Shown: positions 44,864-57,630 of the stretch, piece after piece
Layout of the letters: each line of letters starts with the position of its first letter
Numbering within the stretch: the first letter of the stretch is position 1
DNA from: Scalesia atractyloides
Taxonomy: Eukaryota; Streptophyta; Magnoliopsida; Asterales; Asteraceae
Reading direction: 5' to 3'
Length of the DNA: 64,000 nucleotides
Assembly (NCBI GenBank): GCA_947069175.1
Contig: CAMTDV010000003.1
Coordinates: 46,401,194 to 46,465,193, forward strand
Made by a program: the position numbers and the translations under genes
Notes under the pieces: model-generated
Databases searched by the model: none
What the model saw: only the letters and a program-made list of their open reading frames with translations
Told to the model about the DNA's origin: nothing

Positions 44864-47800
44864 TGTCACACCCCGATTTAGCCATCAGAGTCGGGTGGAT
44901 CTGACTGGTATCTTCATCGCACAGGGAGCGGAAGTAACGTGAGTGCTAAGACTTCTAAAAGGTGAACGCCAGCTAAGTACTCGAATCCCCATGGGTTCTC
45001 CTATTCCAACCGTGCCATAATTTGAAAATATAACCTGGGAAAGAAACATGCGAAAAATCAACATAAAAGTTGGCGAGTTCATAGTTTGTTCGAAAAGATT
45101 TAAATAAATCTTTTTGGAAACCGGTTTAAATATTGTTGAGAAAACGTAATAAAACCATTGTTCCCGGCATGTCAATTGAAAACCTTGTTTTTTTGTAATA
45201 TTTGAATAACCGTCGATGTCCGTGTACGACAAAGACAACATGCCCGCATGAGCCTATAACCAACCTCAAGCTAGTAAGTGCCTCGCCGAACTGTTTACTC
45301 AAGACGGTAGACTAGCAGGCGGTTATAGTTCCGATATGTAACGAGGACTTCACTGTACAGTTTTAAGCGACCCTACGGCCCTTATTGTTGAGTAGAGGAC
45401 AATCCAGTCCTTGTGTCTTCGTGCCTCACACGAGTATAGGTGGGTCTAACCCACTCGAGTCTTTGTGCCTCGCATAAGTGAGAATGGGCCTAGCCCATCT
45501 GAGTTTGTAAGCAGGACCAACCAGTCCCCTTATTTGTATGCATGACAAACCAGTCCTGTTGTAACTAGGACCTTCCCGTAACTAGTCATGAAACTCGTGC
45601 ATGTTTCGAAAATACACGAGTGTTTTGTAAAACCGGTATGTTTAACATAAACATTTCGTAAACCATTTAAATTAATAGAATTTCGTTTGCAACATGGTTT
45701 AGAAATATGAATTTTCGTTCATCGAGATTTTGTGTAGTTTTGCAAACTTGCATGTCTTTCCGCCCCCGAAAACATTTATAAAAATGTGAAACAGTAAAAA
45801 GTGGGGGTTATGAACTCACCTGGATAATCCAGTGCAAAGCTAGCTTAATGTGATTTCTGTAGCGTTGTCTCCACAACTTGACTTGCTAGCATGCAATCTA
45901 GAGTATTCCTAAAATGGAATAACTTGTAAGTTTTTAAGAATGACGTAGCTATACTACGTGTCACTGAGCTCTACCGAATTGCTAACCGAACGATTCGACG
46001 GTAAGTTGTTAACGTAATGGAAAAGAATGAATTACTTGTTAGGTTCCATTTAATTCCGGTGATAGTTACTAAGTCCTAGAAACACTCAGTTTCTGAGAGG
46101 TTTAGCGTATCTATACGTTTATATACAATTATAAAATATATTTAGGGTATCGTATTAGTCGTCTCAATTGGTCGTGCGTGTACGTAGACAAATGTTGGTA
46201 TAAAAATATCACACGTTGTAGATTCGTAGGGTGTAGCCGTATGATTCCTAAGTGTTCGTCGCATAGTCGTAATAATCTTACGTCCGTTTATAATTAATAA
46301 AATGATTATATAGTTGTATGTTTGTTATAATCTGCTTTCATTTGTTTGTTACCAAAATAACTCGGATAATATCATTTGCCAAGATAGTACAGTAACGCGT
46401 CGTATTCCATTTAGTCGTTTGAAATAAATATAAATCATTATATTTATTTTGTATAACGTCCGTATTCTAGACGTTTTAAACAAATAATTATACTTATTTT
46501 ATATATTTGCCGAATACTAGGCATTCGGAGTAAATGAAGCTTCGAATTCAAGACATTTAAAGTAGATATAAACAATTATATCATTTTATAAAAGTACTAA
46601 AAATATCGACGTTTGAATATAATTAATTATATTCATTTTATATGATTTTCGAATGCTAAACGTTTGAAATATAATTTCCGAATTCCGTCGTTTGATATAA
46701 ATATAACTAATTATATTTATTTTATAAAAATCCTCGAGTTCGGTTAACTTGTAGCTCGTGTTTGTGAAAGCGTTACAAATTCGTTTTTGTAAGTTTATAT
46801 AGTATCGCCAAAATAAATATATACTTATATTTATTTTATAAAAATACTTGAGTCCCGATATATTTAGTTTTGAGAATGTATTCGTATTATGGATTTTTAC
46901 GAAAATCGGACAGAGTTTCCTCTGTTTTCGGATGATCCCGACAACATTATTTGTCGATTTATTTATCAAAACGCAACCTGCAATGTACACAATCAAACAA
47001 TATATAAATACTTTTTCATTGTATTAAATATACGTTTCGCCGATCATTGTTTCCGATTTATATATTTTACTAACGCCGATCCGATTTTTAACTAATAATT
47101 TTTAAACGAGTTACGCAGTCAGATTGATTGTTATATATTATTTATTTTCTTTGGCCATATCTAATCGTTTACGGGTCGGGTCGAGCTCGGTTTCGCGAGA
47201 TATATATATTAATATATAAACTAATATAATTTAAATTTTCGCGTCGTAATTAATTTTTACCGAGTCTCGGGCTGACTCATTGACCGGGTTTGGCCGCGTT
47301 GACCGAGTTTGACCCGTTGACTTTTGTTGATCGCACCGAACCGAACACCGAACCTGAAACAAACAGTGTCAAAACTGAAACGAGACAAATCCAAATAACC
47401 AAATCTTTTATTCGAACCCCAAAATTGAAACCTGAGCTGGGATCTGAACCGGGTTGAACTGAGTCGAACCTGAAACCTGAACCGGAGACGAGCTGAACCG
47501 GAAACCCGTTGACTGTTTCTGATTGAGTCGAACCGAACACATTTTGAAACATTAACTAAAATCTGAACCGAATCTGAACCGCGACTGAACCTGAAACTGT
47601 TGACTCGAACCAAGATTCGAGCCAAACTGTTGACCGGATTGAACTGAACCGCGACGTGAGTCAAAACTGATTTGAACCGAGATCTGAACTGAGTTTGGTC
47701 GAACTAAAACCTGGACCAAAAGAATCAGCACGCCACTACCGCCACCGCGACCGTCGCGTCGCTGAGACGCGGCGACCGCCACCGTCGGCCGATGAGTCAG

Positions 47801-48865
47801 AAATAACCCGCGGCTGCTGTCGCCTAGCCGGAACCATTGCCGCCGCCGCCACACTACCGCCCTCTCCGATCTGTCTCTCTCTCTTCTCTCTGTCTTTGTC
47901 TCTCCCCGCCGGTCTCTCTCTCCCTCCACTCTCTTTTTCTATTGCTTGAGCCCGACGCCACCATCATAGTGCCGCCGCCTGTGGTGGTGGCCCTTTGGTG
48001 CAACTCTGGCCCAAGGTGGCTCTCCTGCCCCGCCGTGCGCCGCCACCAAGGGTGGTGGTCGGCCAGTTTATTAGAGGGTAAGTGGGAGCTGTGAGGTGAA
48101 TGTGATAATGGGTTTCTTTGTGTTTGGTAAATCTTTGCAGAGAAAACAAAAGAATGGGGGCAAGGGTTAAGAATAGTGGAGATGAAGGAGAGTTATATGT
48201 AGTTAGGGTTTTCATGAGTCGGGCCCAAGGTCCGTTAGCGCTACGTGTGGCCCAATGATGTTTCACGGCCCATTTCCGTTCCCGAACCTCATAGAGTGCC
48301 ATCAAATATTTATTTGGAACCTAAACGTGTGAAATTGAAGTCGGGAGTCGGTTTTGACGCGTAAATCCGTCGGTTGCGTTAGAATTGCGTAAAAGGCTTC
48401 GATTGTCGTTTCTTATCCGTTTTTCGATCTGGTTTCGACTGTGAGCATTAAAATTCGAAAACGAAGCTAAATATATCATAATATATTAATATTTAGACGT
48501 CACTCTAGTCCGGTGCTTCCGTTTCGTGATTGATTGCCGGTACGTTCTGGTTTTCGCGTAACTCCCGCGTTTGTGCTCCGTGATGTTTAGCAAATCGAAT
48601 AATTTGCATAATTATAATATTTGATAAATATTATCGCAAAATTTGTATTTTTAAGCGTTGTCAGTATTTTGCTCAGCGTCAGTTCGCTTAATGTTCTAAC
48701 GCGCGCTAAAATTCTTGAATATCGCCAAATTGCATAACGTGAATCAAGTAGACGCTCCTAGGCTTTCCGAAAGCCAAATTAATTTAATGTATGTCTAATT
48801 ATGCTGGCTATTGTCTTAATTTTCGTTATTCGCGTAATTACAACCAGGAATTGCCGGTTGTCACA
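44864..48865 (-). mobile_element. Gypsy solo LTR (about 4.0 kb) in gag of element D
   Basis: Begins TGTCACACCCCG and ends CCGGTTGTCACA, so on the minus strand it starts TGTGACAACCGG and ends CGGGGTGTGACA. Flanks are AATTG (44859-44863) and ATTTG (48866-48870), one mismatch. It has no internal region. The part at 47270-47680 is a run of degenerate GTTGACC/GAACCTGAA repeats. The GC-rich part at 47690-48070 gives long but low-complexity open frames on both strands that I do not take for genes. Confidence 0.8.
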
Positions 48866-48899
48866 ATTTGGGTTCCCGACTGGTTTTCAAGTTCACTTG

Positions 48900-49200
48900 G
48901 TTGTTGTTGTTGTTAGATTTTTCTTCTTCATTTTGTCCCTTTTACTTTCCAATCTAATCTTCTCATTTTAGCGGGTGCTCTATCTAATGGTTGATCCTGA
49001 AATATGATTGGTTCATCTTTATCTACTTCGTCTCTGATCTGTGTGCCAGCCTTATCTTCATCCATATTTGAATTATTAACAGATATGTGTTCGAAAGCTT
49101 CGGCCAAATCTGTATCGCTCATACTGTTAGCCGAAAACAACAAAAGCAACGAACTCCAAAAATGAAATATATAATATTTGATTAGTATCACAATGATCAC
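48900..49200 (-). pseudogene. Element D gag start
   Basis: Minus-strand ATG at 49200 or, better, at about 49125 (MSDTDLAEAFEHISVNN). It is acidic and hydrophilic, ends in LDWKVKGTK and is then cut by the solo LTR. It lies 70-150 bp after the primer-binding site, as expected for gag. Confidence 0.65.
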
Positions 49201-49267
49201 ATAAGTTATTTAATTTATTTTTTAACTACTAATTTTAAGAATTTTTACAATACTTAATTAGCTTAAA

Positions 49268-49287
49268 CCAGTGGCTATGATACCACC
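49268..49287 (-). other. Primer-binding site of element D
   Basis: On the minus strand TGGTATCATAGCCAC lies five bases after the LTR end. It differs by one base from the usual TGGTATCAGAGCC. It confirms that the LTR at 49291-50516 is the 5' LTR. Confidence 0.8.
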
Positions 49288-49290
49288 TTC

Positions 49291-50516
49291 TGCATAACCC
49301 CCGACCCTACCCTGGGCGGGAGCCGTGAGCAGATACAAGTGGTACCGATGTTTATTAAAATTATCGCACTGGAATTTTCATCAGGACCAGGTGTTAGGAA
49401 AAATTATCAGAGTTTTTCGAAACATCGTAGTTTTCATTTCATAAACTGTGGGATGAAACCCGTATTTACATAAATGATATTCAGGTTTACATAGCCACTT
49501 ATTTAAGCTTGTGTGCCTCATAACACTTTTCCATATCTTCATAGTAAATTACCTGAAACGCGTTTTAAAAACATTTGGTCAGCGAAAAATACTGGTGAGT
49601 TCATTCAATTTATAAAAGACACATTATTATAATCACAACATTAAGAGTTTTTATATTTGTTTACATCTTTCAATTACCCACAGTACTTGTCACTCGCCCA
49701 TTTCGGTGACTGTGGTCATATTACTATTGGCTAACCTTTTGTCCAATAGTAAAGCTTATCAAGTAATGTATATAAAACCCCACATACTGGCTGTATTTAA
49801 GAATACAAAGACTTAATCACTGTAACTACAACTAGAAAACAAATTGGGTTTTGAAAGCATTTGATAAAAGAGAATGACTCACTTTTCTGATTTAGTTTTT
49901 TAGTAATAGCCTTTTGGTCTAAGTCTTGGGCTCCTAGTTAAACACACAATGCAACATGTATTAGTGTATTAACCCATTTCAACTTTAACGGTAATCATGA
50001 GATCAAAACACAACGCAGATGACAAAGTATAGCCTTATTCAGGCAACACTTAAACATCCGTTGCTTTGGTTTCAGTTCACTCGGATAAGGCATCGTACCA
50101 GTGATTCAAGTTAGCACGCTGGCTACGGGGTAGAGTTTTAGGGCTTCGGTTATTATAGCAGTACTACGAGAGAAAGAAAAGAGTTTGAGCGATTTGAAAT
50201 GCCAATTCTCGCTCCATTTAAAGTTGGAGTTCAACCTCATCGCATCACACGACCGGGTTTCTCTTTCACTTTCGCGTAATGTGAAGGGATAGTCTAGGGC
50301 ATAGGTGGCAAGACTTACCACATAGGTATGCCACGTGGTGCTACGGGTCTTCAGGTGAACAAGGAGGCGTTGCGTCACGCGACCACACTTCCTTATCACC
50401 GTCGCGAAGCGCGACGAGGCCCACAACTAGTTTCTTCATTTTCCGTGCTGGTTTTCATCTTACGTGTTCGGACATCGATCCGGGTTTGTTCTAGGGTATT
50501 TTTTGGTGTTGTTACA
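49291..50516 (-). repeat. 5' LTR of element D (1226 bp)
   Basis: Aligns along its length with 37223-38478, with scattered substitutions and one deletion of about 40 bp near 49470. The TATA box of the 3' copy (TATAAATGG) reads TTTAAATGG here (minus strand, about 50214-50222). Confidence 0.92.
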
Positions 50517-50815
50517 CGACACATCAGGTGGAAAAAACCATAATGACAGTTCTCACGCGCGCGTGGTTGTCACTCGCCCGACACACAGACGAAAAGGCAT
50601 CGTTGACACTATGACGACATCACTTGAAAATTGTCAACAGTCACATCAACCGTACTTTCTCACCAAACCTTATCCTCAGCAGATTTTCTTTTTGAATTTC
50701 AACCCTTCAAAATTGTGCGCCACTAGTTTTCTTTCCTTCCAAGGAAGTAAGTTTTTGTGCGCCATTCGCAACAGATAGAAAGATGCAAGCAAAAACAACA
50801 TGCACCTCATCATAG
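50517..50815 (+). repeat. Element G, middle piece
   Basis: CACGCGCGCGTGGTTG and TTGTCAACAG here match CACGCGCGCGTGGCTGGC and the following part of element C (20327-20460), in the same position between antisense ORF start and 3' LTR. It shows that element D split a Tat element. Confidence 0.7.
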
Positions 50816-50929
50816 TGTAACACCCCAAATATTATATATATATAGAGAGAGATGTATACGGTCACTTAAAATTAGTGACATATTTAACTTTGTACAATAA
50901 TAACTAGGAACAATTAACCTGGTTGATAA

Positions 50930-53048
50930 TGTCACATCCCAACCGATGGCGGAAACATCGGAGTGAGACGAAATAGATTGCTCATTGCTCACAACGCTAA
51001 TAATGACGATATTTAAATAAAGTCGAATTTCATTTCAGAAATAATTGTCAAATACAACATGGAAATAAATACAACAATAACACAATACAACAAAATTGAT
51101 ACAACAACATTAACCTAAACGTCTAAATGTGTGTATCTAAGTCCTTGCTATTTGATTTCACAGCATCCTCTTCATCAACCTGTAACATGTTTTAAAATAC
51201 AATTCAATGCAAAAGCAAAGGCGAGTACACAAGTTTAAGCATAACATACGTATGCTAATAAAGTTTAAACAAATCCTCATGGCAACTATGATTCTACAAG
51301 AGCATATACAAGGCATGCAATACTACTAGTCAAACCCTTAACGCAGTCACGATGTTTTAACATGGTCTCAATTTTACACGATGGAGGGGGATGCGTTACT
51401 TCCTAAAGCGCTTATACATGTCAAACGGAGGCTTAAACAAGTTAATGACTAAAGTATCACATAAAGAATGTCCAAGATATAAGCATCACGTAAGCATATC
51501 AAGTATTCATGTGTATAGGATTGTTTGTGCATTTCATAAAGTTTAAGTGTTGTGGTTTTGGTAAATAAAGATGTTACACTCAAAAGTGTTGTAAACGAAA
51601 AGTGGGTCGAGTGTACTCACGGTTTTGCTAAGTCTTCAAACTTGACAAGTCCGTGAAGGTGGTTGGTGGATGGGATGAGCGACGAGTTACCCTACAAGAG
51701 GAAGACGTAGGTTGGTAAGTATACGAACGATAACGGGAGATTAGGAAGTTTTTAAATACACCAAAGTATGTTATACGAGAAAATAATCATCTAGACTTAA
51801 CACTCGTTCTTGACACTATAAGACTCATTCGGGTTGATGTGTTTTCATGGGTTAGGTTACCCATTAGAATCGTAACGAGAGATTAAGTACTTAGGTGATG
51901 TAACCTAGTACCATGACGGACAATCATTTGATTACCATCAAGAGTTCGGTTAGAGGATATATATATATATATTATATAGCATAAATAAGTAAATCATAAA
52001 CATCATGTAATTTCATAGAAGTCATGCATGGAGGTAGGAGGATAACCTTCTTTTTAAAAACCTCATTCGTATAGTTTACCAATGCACAAGTCGTCACAAG
52101 GACGTCAAGGATGGTCATGAATAAGTTATAACATAAAAGTAAAAGACAAAAGTAAACAAAAACATCAAGTGAGGTGGTGGATCGAAGGTAGGATAGCCAA
52201 CGCTTCCAAGTGATCACACTCTACCAACTCAAGTCTTGTTTCGAGAACAAGCTTGGAAGGATACAACACTTGTGGGTAAAACCCTATTAAAATCAAACGA
52301 TTCTTACACTTGGGACCTTAGACATGGTGATGTTCCAAGTTGGTCTTCCATGGAAGACCTATGGAGACATTCCAAAGGTATTTCAAGTGGTAAGAAGAAG
52401 AAAGATCAAAAGGAGAGAGGTGAGTTAGAACTCACTTTTGAAGCCTTGATCTTCTAGAGAAGAAAGAGAGCTCTTAGAGCTTAGAGAGAAGAGAAGAGAT
52501 GATTTGAGGTGTGATTTGAGAGGAGATGGAGTGGGGTATTTATAGATGGGATGGGGAGGGTGTTAGTTGGGGGTATTAAATGGAGAAAACACAAAATTGG
52601 CCAATCCATGAGCTTGAAACCAACATTTCCGGATTATGCCCCTCTCGTGGGCCGCAAGAGGGTGAAGAGATTTCGGTCGCGGGCCCGAGGGGTCTTGCGG
52701 GCCACGAGAGACTTCCAAGGACTCGGTCGCGGAGCGCGAGGTAGGTTATTCTAGAAGGTTCTTTGGTTTTTGTCACTTTTAGTCCCTTAACATAGTTTAT
52801 TTTACCAAATTTTGCATTGTTTAAGCATATATCGCGTATAAGTGTCGAGTGTGAATGCGTATAACAAGTATCAGTTACGTAATAAACGTTTGAATGCATG
52901 TAAGACAATATATGTCAAGTATAAGTTTCATTATGATTCAAGTCTCGGATTACAAAGTTGGGAAAAGGAATACGAATACAAGTTTCCAGAAATAGAAATA
53001 CGATTATACTTTCTAAGTAAGGAAAGTATGAAAAAGCGAGGCGTTACA
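50930..53048 (-). mobile_element. Solo LTR I (2119 bp) inside LTR H
   Basis: Begins TGTCACATCCC, ends AGGCGTTACA. Flanked by perfect GATAA duplications (50925-50929 and 53049-53053). The minus-strand reading starts TGTAACGCCTCGC and ends GGGATGTGACA. It contains a repeated hyphenated motif around CTCGTGGGCCGCAAGAGG (52640-52745), also seen in the LTR of element J (32570-32640), so the two families are related. Confidence 0.9.
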
Positions 53049-55384
53049 GATAATATGTTGTTAAGTATTGAATTAATGAATGGTGGCCATTTTATAACAA
53101 AACCTCACATGAGGGACTAAATAGAACAATTGGAAAACTAGTTTTATTAGAAGAAAAAAATTAACACCTAAAACACACACATGTAGGTGTGTGTGCGCGT
53201 ACAGAGAGATAGAAAGAAGGGATGAACCCTTGTTCTTGAAAATCTTCTCAAATCATTCAATTCAAACTGAAATCCAAGTGATTACAGTGCATGTTTGAAG
53301 TTTTGATAAGTAATACTTCATCCTAACACAAGGTATGTTTCAATTTCATGATTTACGAAATTCTCTAGTTAGAGGATTTCATGAAATTAGAAGGTCTTAA
53401 AGGGGTGTTCATCTTTAAGATGTGATTAGATGTATGTAGGAGCAAATATGATAGTATTAATTGATAATTGTATGAAATTTTGCTCCATAACTTATTTATA
53501 TCATTCAAGTGTATTATGAAATGGTTTTTATCATAGATGAAGAACCCCAAATTATATTATGTAAATTAGTCAAAACTGATGATCTTGGTTGACATGTGTT
53601 CATGAATGAATTGACTCTAGTGAAAGCATGCTCATAATGTTATGAATAATTGGGTGTAAGAGGTTAATAAATATAACTAAATGAGAAACTAGAATTTTAT
53701 GCACTTAAGGTGTATGATGAAATGCCTAAGTGTAAGTCGAGAAGATAAAGTTGAGAAGATGGTAAAAAAATTTGGGGTTCATATGATGATTTCTTAAGAT
53801 TAATGATGCTTTTGACATTTTTTAACCTACAATCATTATTTTATAGGTTCTAACCATTTCCAAGAGTTTAATAAGAGTTTAGCCATAGAAAGGGGTTGCA
53901 TTTGATGGTTTGGGTCGAACTTGAAAGGGGCCTAAACATGATTTCTGTAGCTTTTTATACCGATTTAGACTAATCTTAAAAAATCATATAAAATCAACTG
54001 TTTATCCGATTTGGGTGTTCTATATCTTTTCGGAAGCTTATGGAGTAAATTTTTACTGTTTTCAATCATAAGAAGTAAATATAGTTGTTAAATGGGTAAA
54101 AGGTGAATTAAAACGCTTTGTAGAAGCTTTGAAAGCTGTTTGAAAATGTAAATATAGTTGTTGTACTGATTTTATAAAAATCATATAAAATCATTGAAAA
54201 TTCATTAGAAGGTGTATCTTGTATTCTTGCGAAGGTATTTGAATCTTATACGATCCATCTTTGAACATGTTAATCTAGTTCGGACTTTGAATGGATCATA
54301 GTAGTCAATTGCAGCAGTTGTATAGAAAATCGTTGCACATTAATAATGTTATTATTAATCAAGAGAAGGCATAAGATTGTGCATACTTGATTTAAGTATG
54401 AAATATTGATTTTTAGGAACAAATAACACTTTATGTGACATGCTTGAATTGTTTAAAATCACTTACTAACTAGTTTGTATAAGTAACTTCACAAACGGGT
54501 CAAATGGTTAGTGAATGGAAAGAATTATGGGACAAAACTAGTTGTAGACTATATAACATGCTTTGATGAATAAGTGTGTGTGAATTCATAAGGTGTTATG
54601 GTCATGTTAATGGTTGACTAATCTAATCATCTTGTGGATATGATGTGGTAGTTTGAATCTAACAAGCTAGGAGGAGGTTGGAAATGAACGGGTCAAATGG
54701 ATACAAGTTCAAGTATGAAGTTCGCATAGACACTGTAAGTAAAGCTTGCATCTTTTAAATAAAACATTTATTTATGTATTTGGTTAAAAATAAGGTAATC
54801 CATGATGGGAATGAATCTTTGAAATGTGACGTTCCGACACGAACTGATACGGGTCGGAACGAATAAAAAGGTAAGAAACCATGTATGTATAAAAGGTCAT
54901 GTTTTCGGTAGGGGCTTACGGCCCAACTAAAGACGAGTGGGTAAAATTTGGATAATAGATTAACTCAAGTGAGATATATCTAGTATTTGGGTAAAACGTC
55001 CTTTAGAGCCAATAATATGTTTATAATGCGAACTTATGGCTAAATAGGTTTAAACTACTAAACCATTGAAACTTTTATGTCCTTAGGTACATAATAAATC
55101 TCTATGGGATTATTGAGGTTTTATCTAAGAAAAACCAACCACGAACTTGGTTGTGGTTAGGAAAAATAATGAAAAGATTTTCTAAGGGTGTAGAAGACTT
55201 GAGCTAAAACGCTCAAAGTCTCACAACCGGTCAAACGAGTAATAAACTTAAAAACGAATATTATGAGTGAAGAACTGAAGATTTATGGGTACGGGTAGTG
55301 GCTCCTAGTTTAAAAATGTTAAAGAGTGAAACCTAGTGAATAAATTGGGTTTGGACCGAATTTGAAGGTGAATTGGGTAAAAAG

Positions 55385-55580
55385 ATAACATGTTTCAGCT
55401 AACACGCCCGGTGTGGAAACCTGGCCCGCCTGGGTTAGGGTGCTGTAAAGAAAACACGTTTCAACTGACACGACCGGGTGGAAACCTGACCTGCCCGGGT
55501 TAGGCTGCTGAAAAGAAAACACGTTTTAGTTTACACGGGCGGATAGAAACCTGACTTGCCCGGGTAAGGGTGCTAAAAAT
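55385..55580. repeat. 67-bp minisatellite, 3 units, in LTR H
   Basis: Each unit contains ACACGNYCGG, GGAAACCTG and CCCGGGTTAGGCTGCT-like parts followed by AAAACACGTTT. Units begin near 55385, 55452 and 55515. Confidence 0.85.
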
Positions 55581-56013
55581 AAAATATGTTTTTACTATTC
55601 TACATTGTTGTAGAAATAGAATAAAAAAAGAGTTTTTGTTATCGGGTGGATCTATTTCAATTAAACACCTTAAATATTAACCGTTTGATTGGTTTTACAT
55701 AATAGGTATCTCAAGTCGGGAACCAGACGGATGACCAAGCATGCAAAGAATCGAACACTATTAAACCACTATCTCCTTGGAGACGTTCACGGGAAGATCG
55801 AAGCATGATCACAAGCACGATCATGCATGATAGAGCTTTCGAGTTTAAAACTTTATTATGTTAAATTGTAAATTAAGTATAATAATCAGTTATGTCGGTT
55901 CATTTGAGTTATCAGTTAACCCAGACTTTTAAGTTTTATGTTAAAAAAATTTGGAACCTAAATATCCAAATGACTAAAATATCGACAGAAACGAGTTAGA
56001 GTGTTACACACAG

Positions 56014-56130
56014 GGAGCCAACGAATAAGCCAAGCTCGCCAGGTTACGAAGACCAGAGCAACACTCATCTAAGTTAAGAGCTCCACCCCGTTGCAATCCC
56101 CGCATGGGCGCAACACTGGACTGGGGGACT
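56014..56130 (+). repeat. Element G, right piece before its 3' LTR
   Basis: CGCATGGGCGCAACACTGGACTGGGGGACT parallels GCGCATAGGAGCAGAACTAGACTAGGGGGAC of element C just before its 3' LTR. It includes the polypurine-like GGGGGAC tract. Confidence 0.7.
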
Positions 56131-56879
56131 TGAAGGAGTATGGTCACGAATCCTACGCAAGTAGTTATAACACACGCACACAAAGGGCCATACCCATACT
56201 TAACAAAATGATTCTTAATGATCACTAGACTGTGTGCGCAAGCTCTCGACGGCGCACCCAACACCATGATAACTAATACGAGTACAAATAGTACATATGG
56301 CAAGAGTTGTAGCCATTCAGCATATGCCAGGCCCAGACCAGACAACTCCCACGATGGCCAATCGTGCTAGAAATAAGATATACAAAAGGATAGTGACGTG
56401 GAACCAATCAGCTTGCACCGTTCACTACTCCATGATCTCCACTCACAACTGGTGAGAAACTCAACAACAAGGACAACCGTCAGGCGATGTGGCTTCAATC
56501 ACCATGTACCAACGTTTGTATACTTTGCAAGTACTAACGGTTGTGTTAGAGGAGACAAGAAGGATATTCCTTCTTAGAGATGTCAGGCTCAAGGCCCATC
56601 AGTCCATCTCCTTCTCCACACTCTTCGGCTATAAATACCAACCTTCAACCATAGGTTTAAGGATCGACTCTCTCACTCTTAGCACACACACACACACACA
56701 CACACTCATTTACTCTTCTTAGACGATATTTATTCTCACGCCAAAGGGTGGTTACAAGGAGAACCCCCAACCTCTCCTCCTTATAACGAGTCTCACGGCG
56801 TTTTCTTTTGCAAATCGCATTCAATTCATCATCGAGGAAAGATTAAGGATCTCCTTTATTTGACGAGACTATTCCCACA
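56131..56879 (+). repeat. 3' LTR of element G (Tat type)
   Basis: Starts TGAAGGAGTATGGTCACGAA, parallel to TGGAGGGGTATGGTCCCAAA of element C, and ends about TTCCCACA. It has a TATAAATA box at about 56630 and a (CA)n tract at 56684-56706. The 5' half of G is not in the window, so the element is truncated on its left. Confidence 0.7.
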
Positions 56880-56916
56880 AAGATAAATCCTAGATTTAGA
56901 CATATATATATATATA

Positions 56917-57620
56917 TAGGATTAGGATCATTTGTGAACAACTTCTTGAAAATGAACTGAGTGAACTAATATTGACCATTGATTATTTTTTAGATTAAAA
57001 GGGTAAGATTGACATTAGCTCTCTCTCTCTTAATTAAAATCCCTTAATTTTCTCATCTATTAATTCTCTCTCTCTCTCTCTCTCACACATTTTTAATTAT
57101 TTTTCCATTATTTTAAACTCGTGTAGAATCAGTTGCTAATAACGTATATGAAACTCCTAACAGAACTTGGTACTAGACACCAACTGTCCCTCCAGGATTC
57201 AAACCGTATATCCTAACGAAACTAGGTCGTGGACTACAAAATACACAGATGTATCAAAAGTCTGTACACATCTGTATAAACTAACAACTGTGTATCTTGT
57301 ATAAACTGATAGTTAGCGAGACTGTACACATGTGTGTAAACTGATATTATCTCGACTGTACACATGTGTATACACTAACAACTGTGTATCTTGTATATAC
57401 GGAAACTAGCAAGATTTTAGGAATTTTGATTATATTGTTTAATAAATGCAATTTACAAAAGACGCAAACACCCTTCTGTCAATTAATTTAAAAGGAAGTT
57501 ACAACATTATAATTACAATCTTGCCATTGTTTAAAAATCTATAAATGATATAATCCAATGGCTCAGATTAGTTCATACAGTTCACTCTCAACCTAGTGTT
57601 CACTCTAGAACTCTACCCTA
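56917..57620 (-). mobile_element. TA-flanked MITE, copy 2 (inverted relative to copy 1)
   Basis: Starts TAGGATTAGGATCATTTGTGAAC and ends GTTCACTCTAGAACTCTACCCTA. It is the reverse complement of 43714-44436 with scattered changes, and lies between (TA)n tracts at 56902-56918 and 57619-57631. It contains the same ACACATGTGTA repeats and a (CT)n run at 57060-57082. Confidence 0.75.
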
Positions 57621-57630
57621 TATATATATA

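Larger units (their letters stand above)
37223..50516 (-). mobile_element. Element D: Gypsy chromovirus, minus strand, perfect TSD
   Basis: Flanked by CGACA at 37218-37222 and 50517-50521, a perfect 5-bp duplication. LTRs lie at 37223-38478 and 49291-50516. Reading leftward: primer-binding site, gag, zinc knuckle, protease, RT, RNase H, integrase, chromodomain-like end and polypurine tract. Later insertions sit at 39509-40128, about 43684-44482 and 44864-48865. Without them the element would be about 7.9 kb. Coding frames are interrupted throughout. Confidence 0.93.
50816..56008 (+). mobile_element. Solo LTR H (about 3.07 kb, split by LTR I)
   Basis: Begins TGTAACACCCC and ends GAGTGTTACA. 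Flanks are CATAG (50811-50815) and CACAG (56009-56013), one mismatch. The piece on each side of LTR I (50816-50929 and 53049-56008) together makes about 3.07 kb. No coding sequence. The orientation is taken from TGTAACACCCC and is uncertain. Confidence 0.7.

Noticed and set aside
47552..48305. Long overlapping open frames in GC-rich DNA, including Arg/Glu-rich and Ser/Leu-rich proteins
   Set aside because: They lie inside the 4.0-kb solo LTR, overlap on both strands and consist of low-complexity CTCTCT and GCCGCC runs. No domain is visible.
37223..50516. Integrated plant pararetrovirus
   Set aside because: The order gag-protease-RT-RNase H-integrase with LTRs, a Met primer site and a 5-bp target duplication is that of a Gypsy element. 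No movement protein or coat protein of a caulimovirid was seen here or elsewhere in the window.
55319..55522. Open frame with a repeated Gly/Phe-rich protein on the minus strand
   Set aside because: It is the 67-bp minisatellite of LTR H read in one frame.
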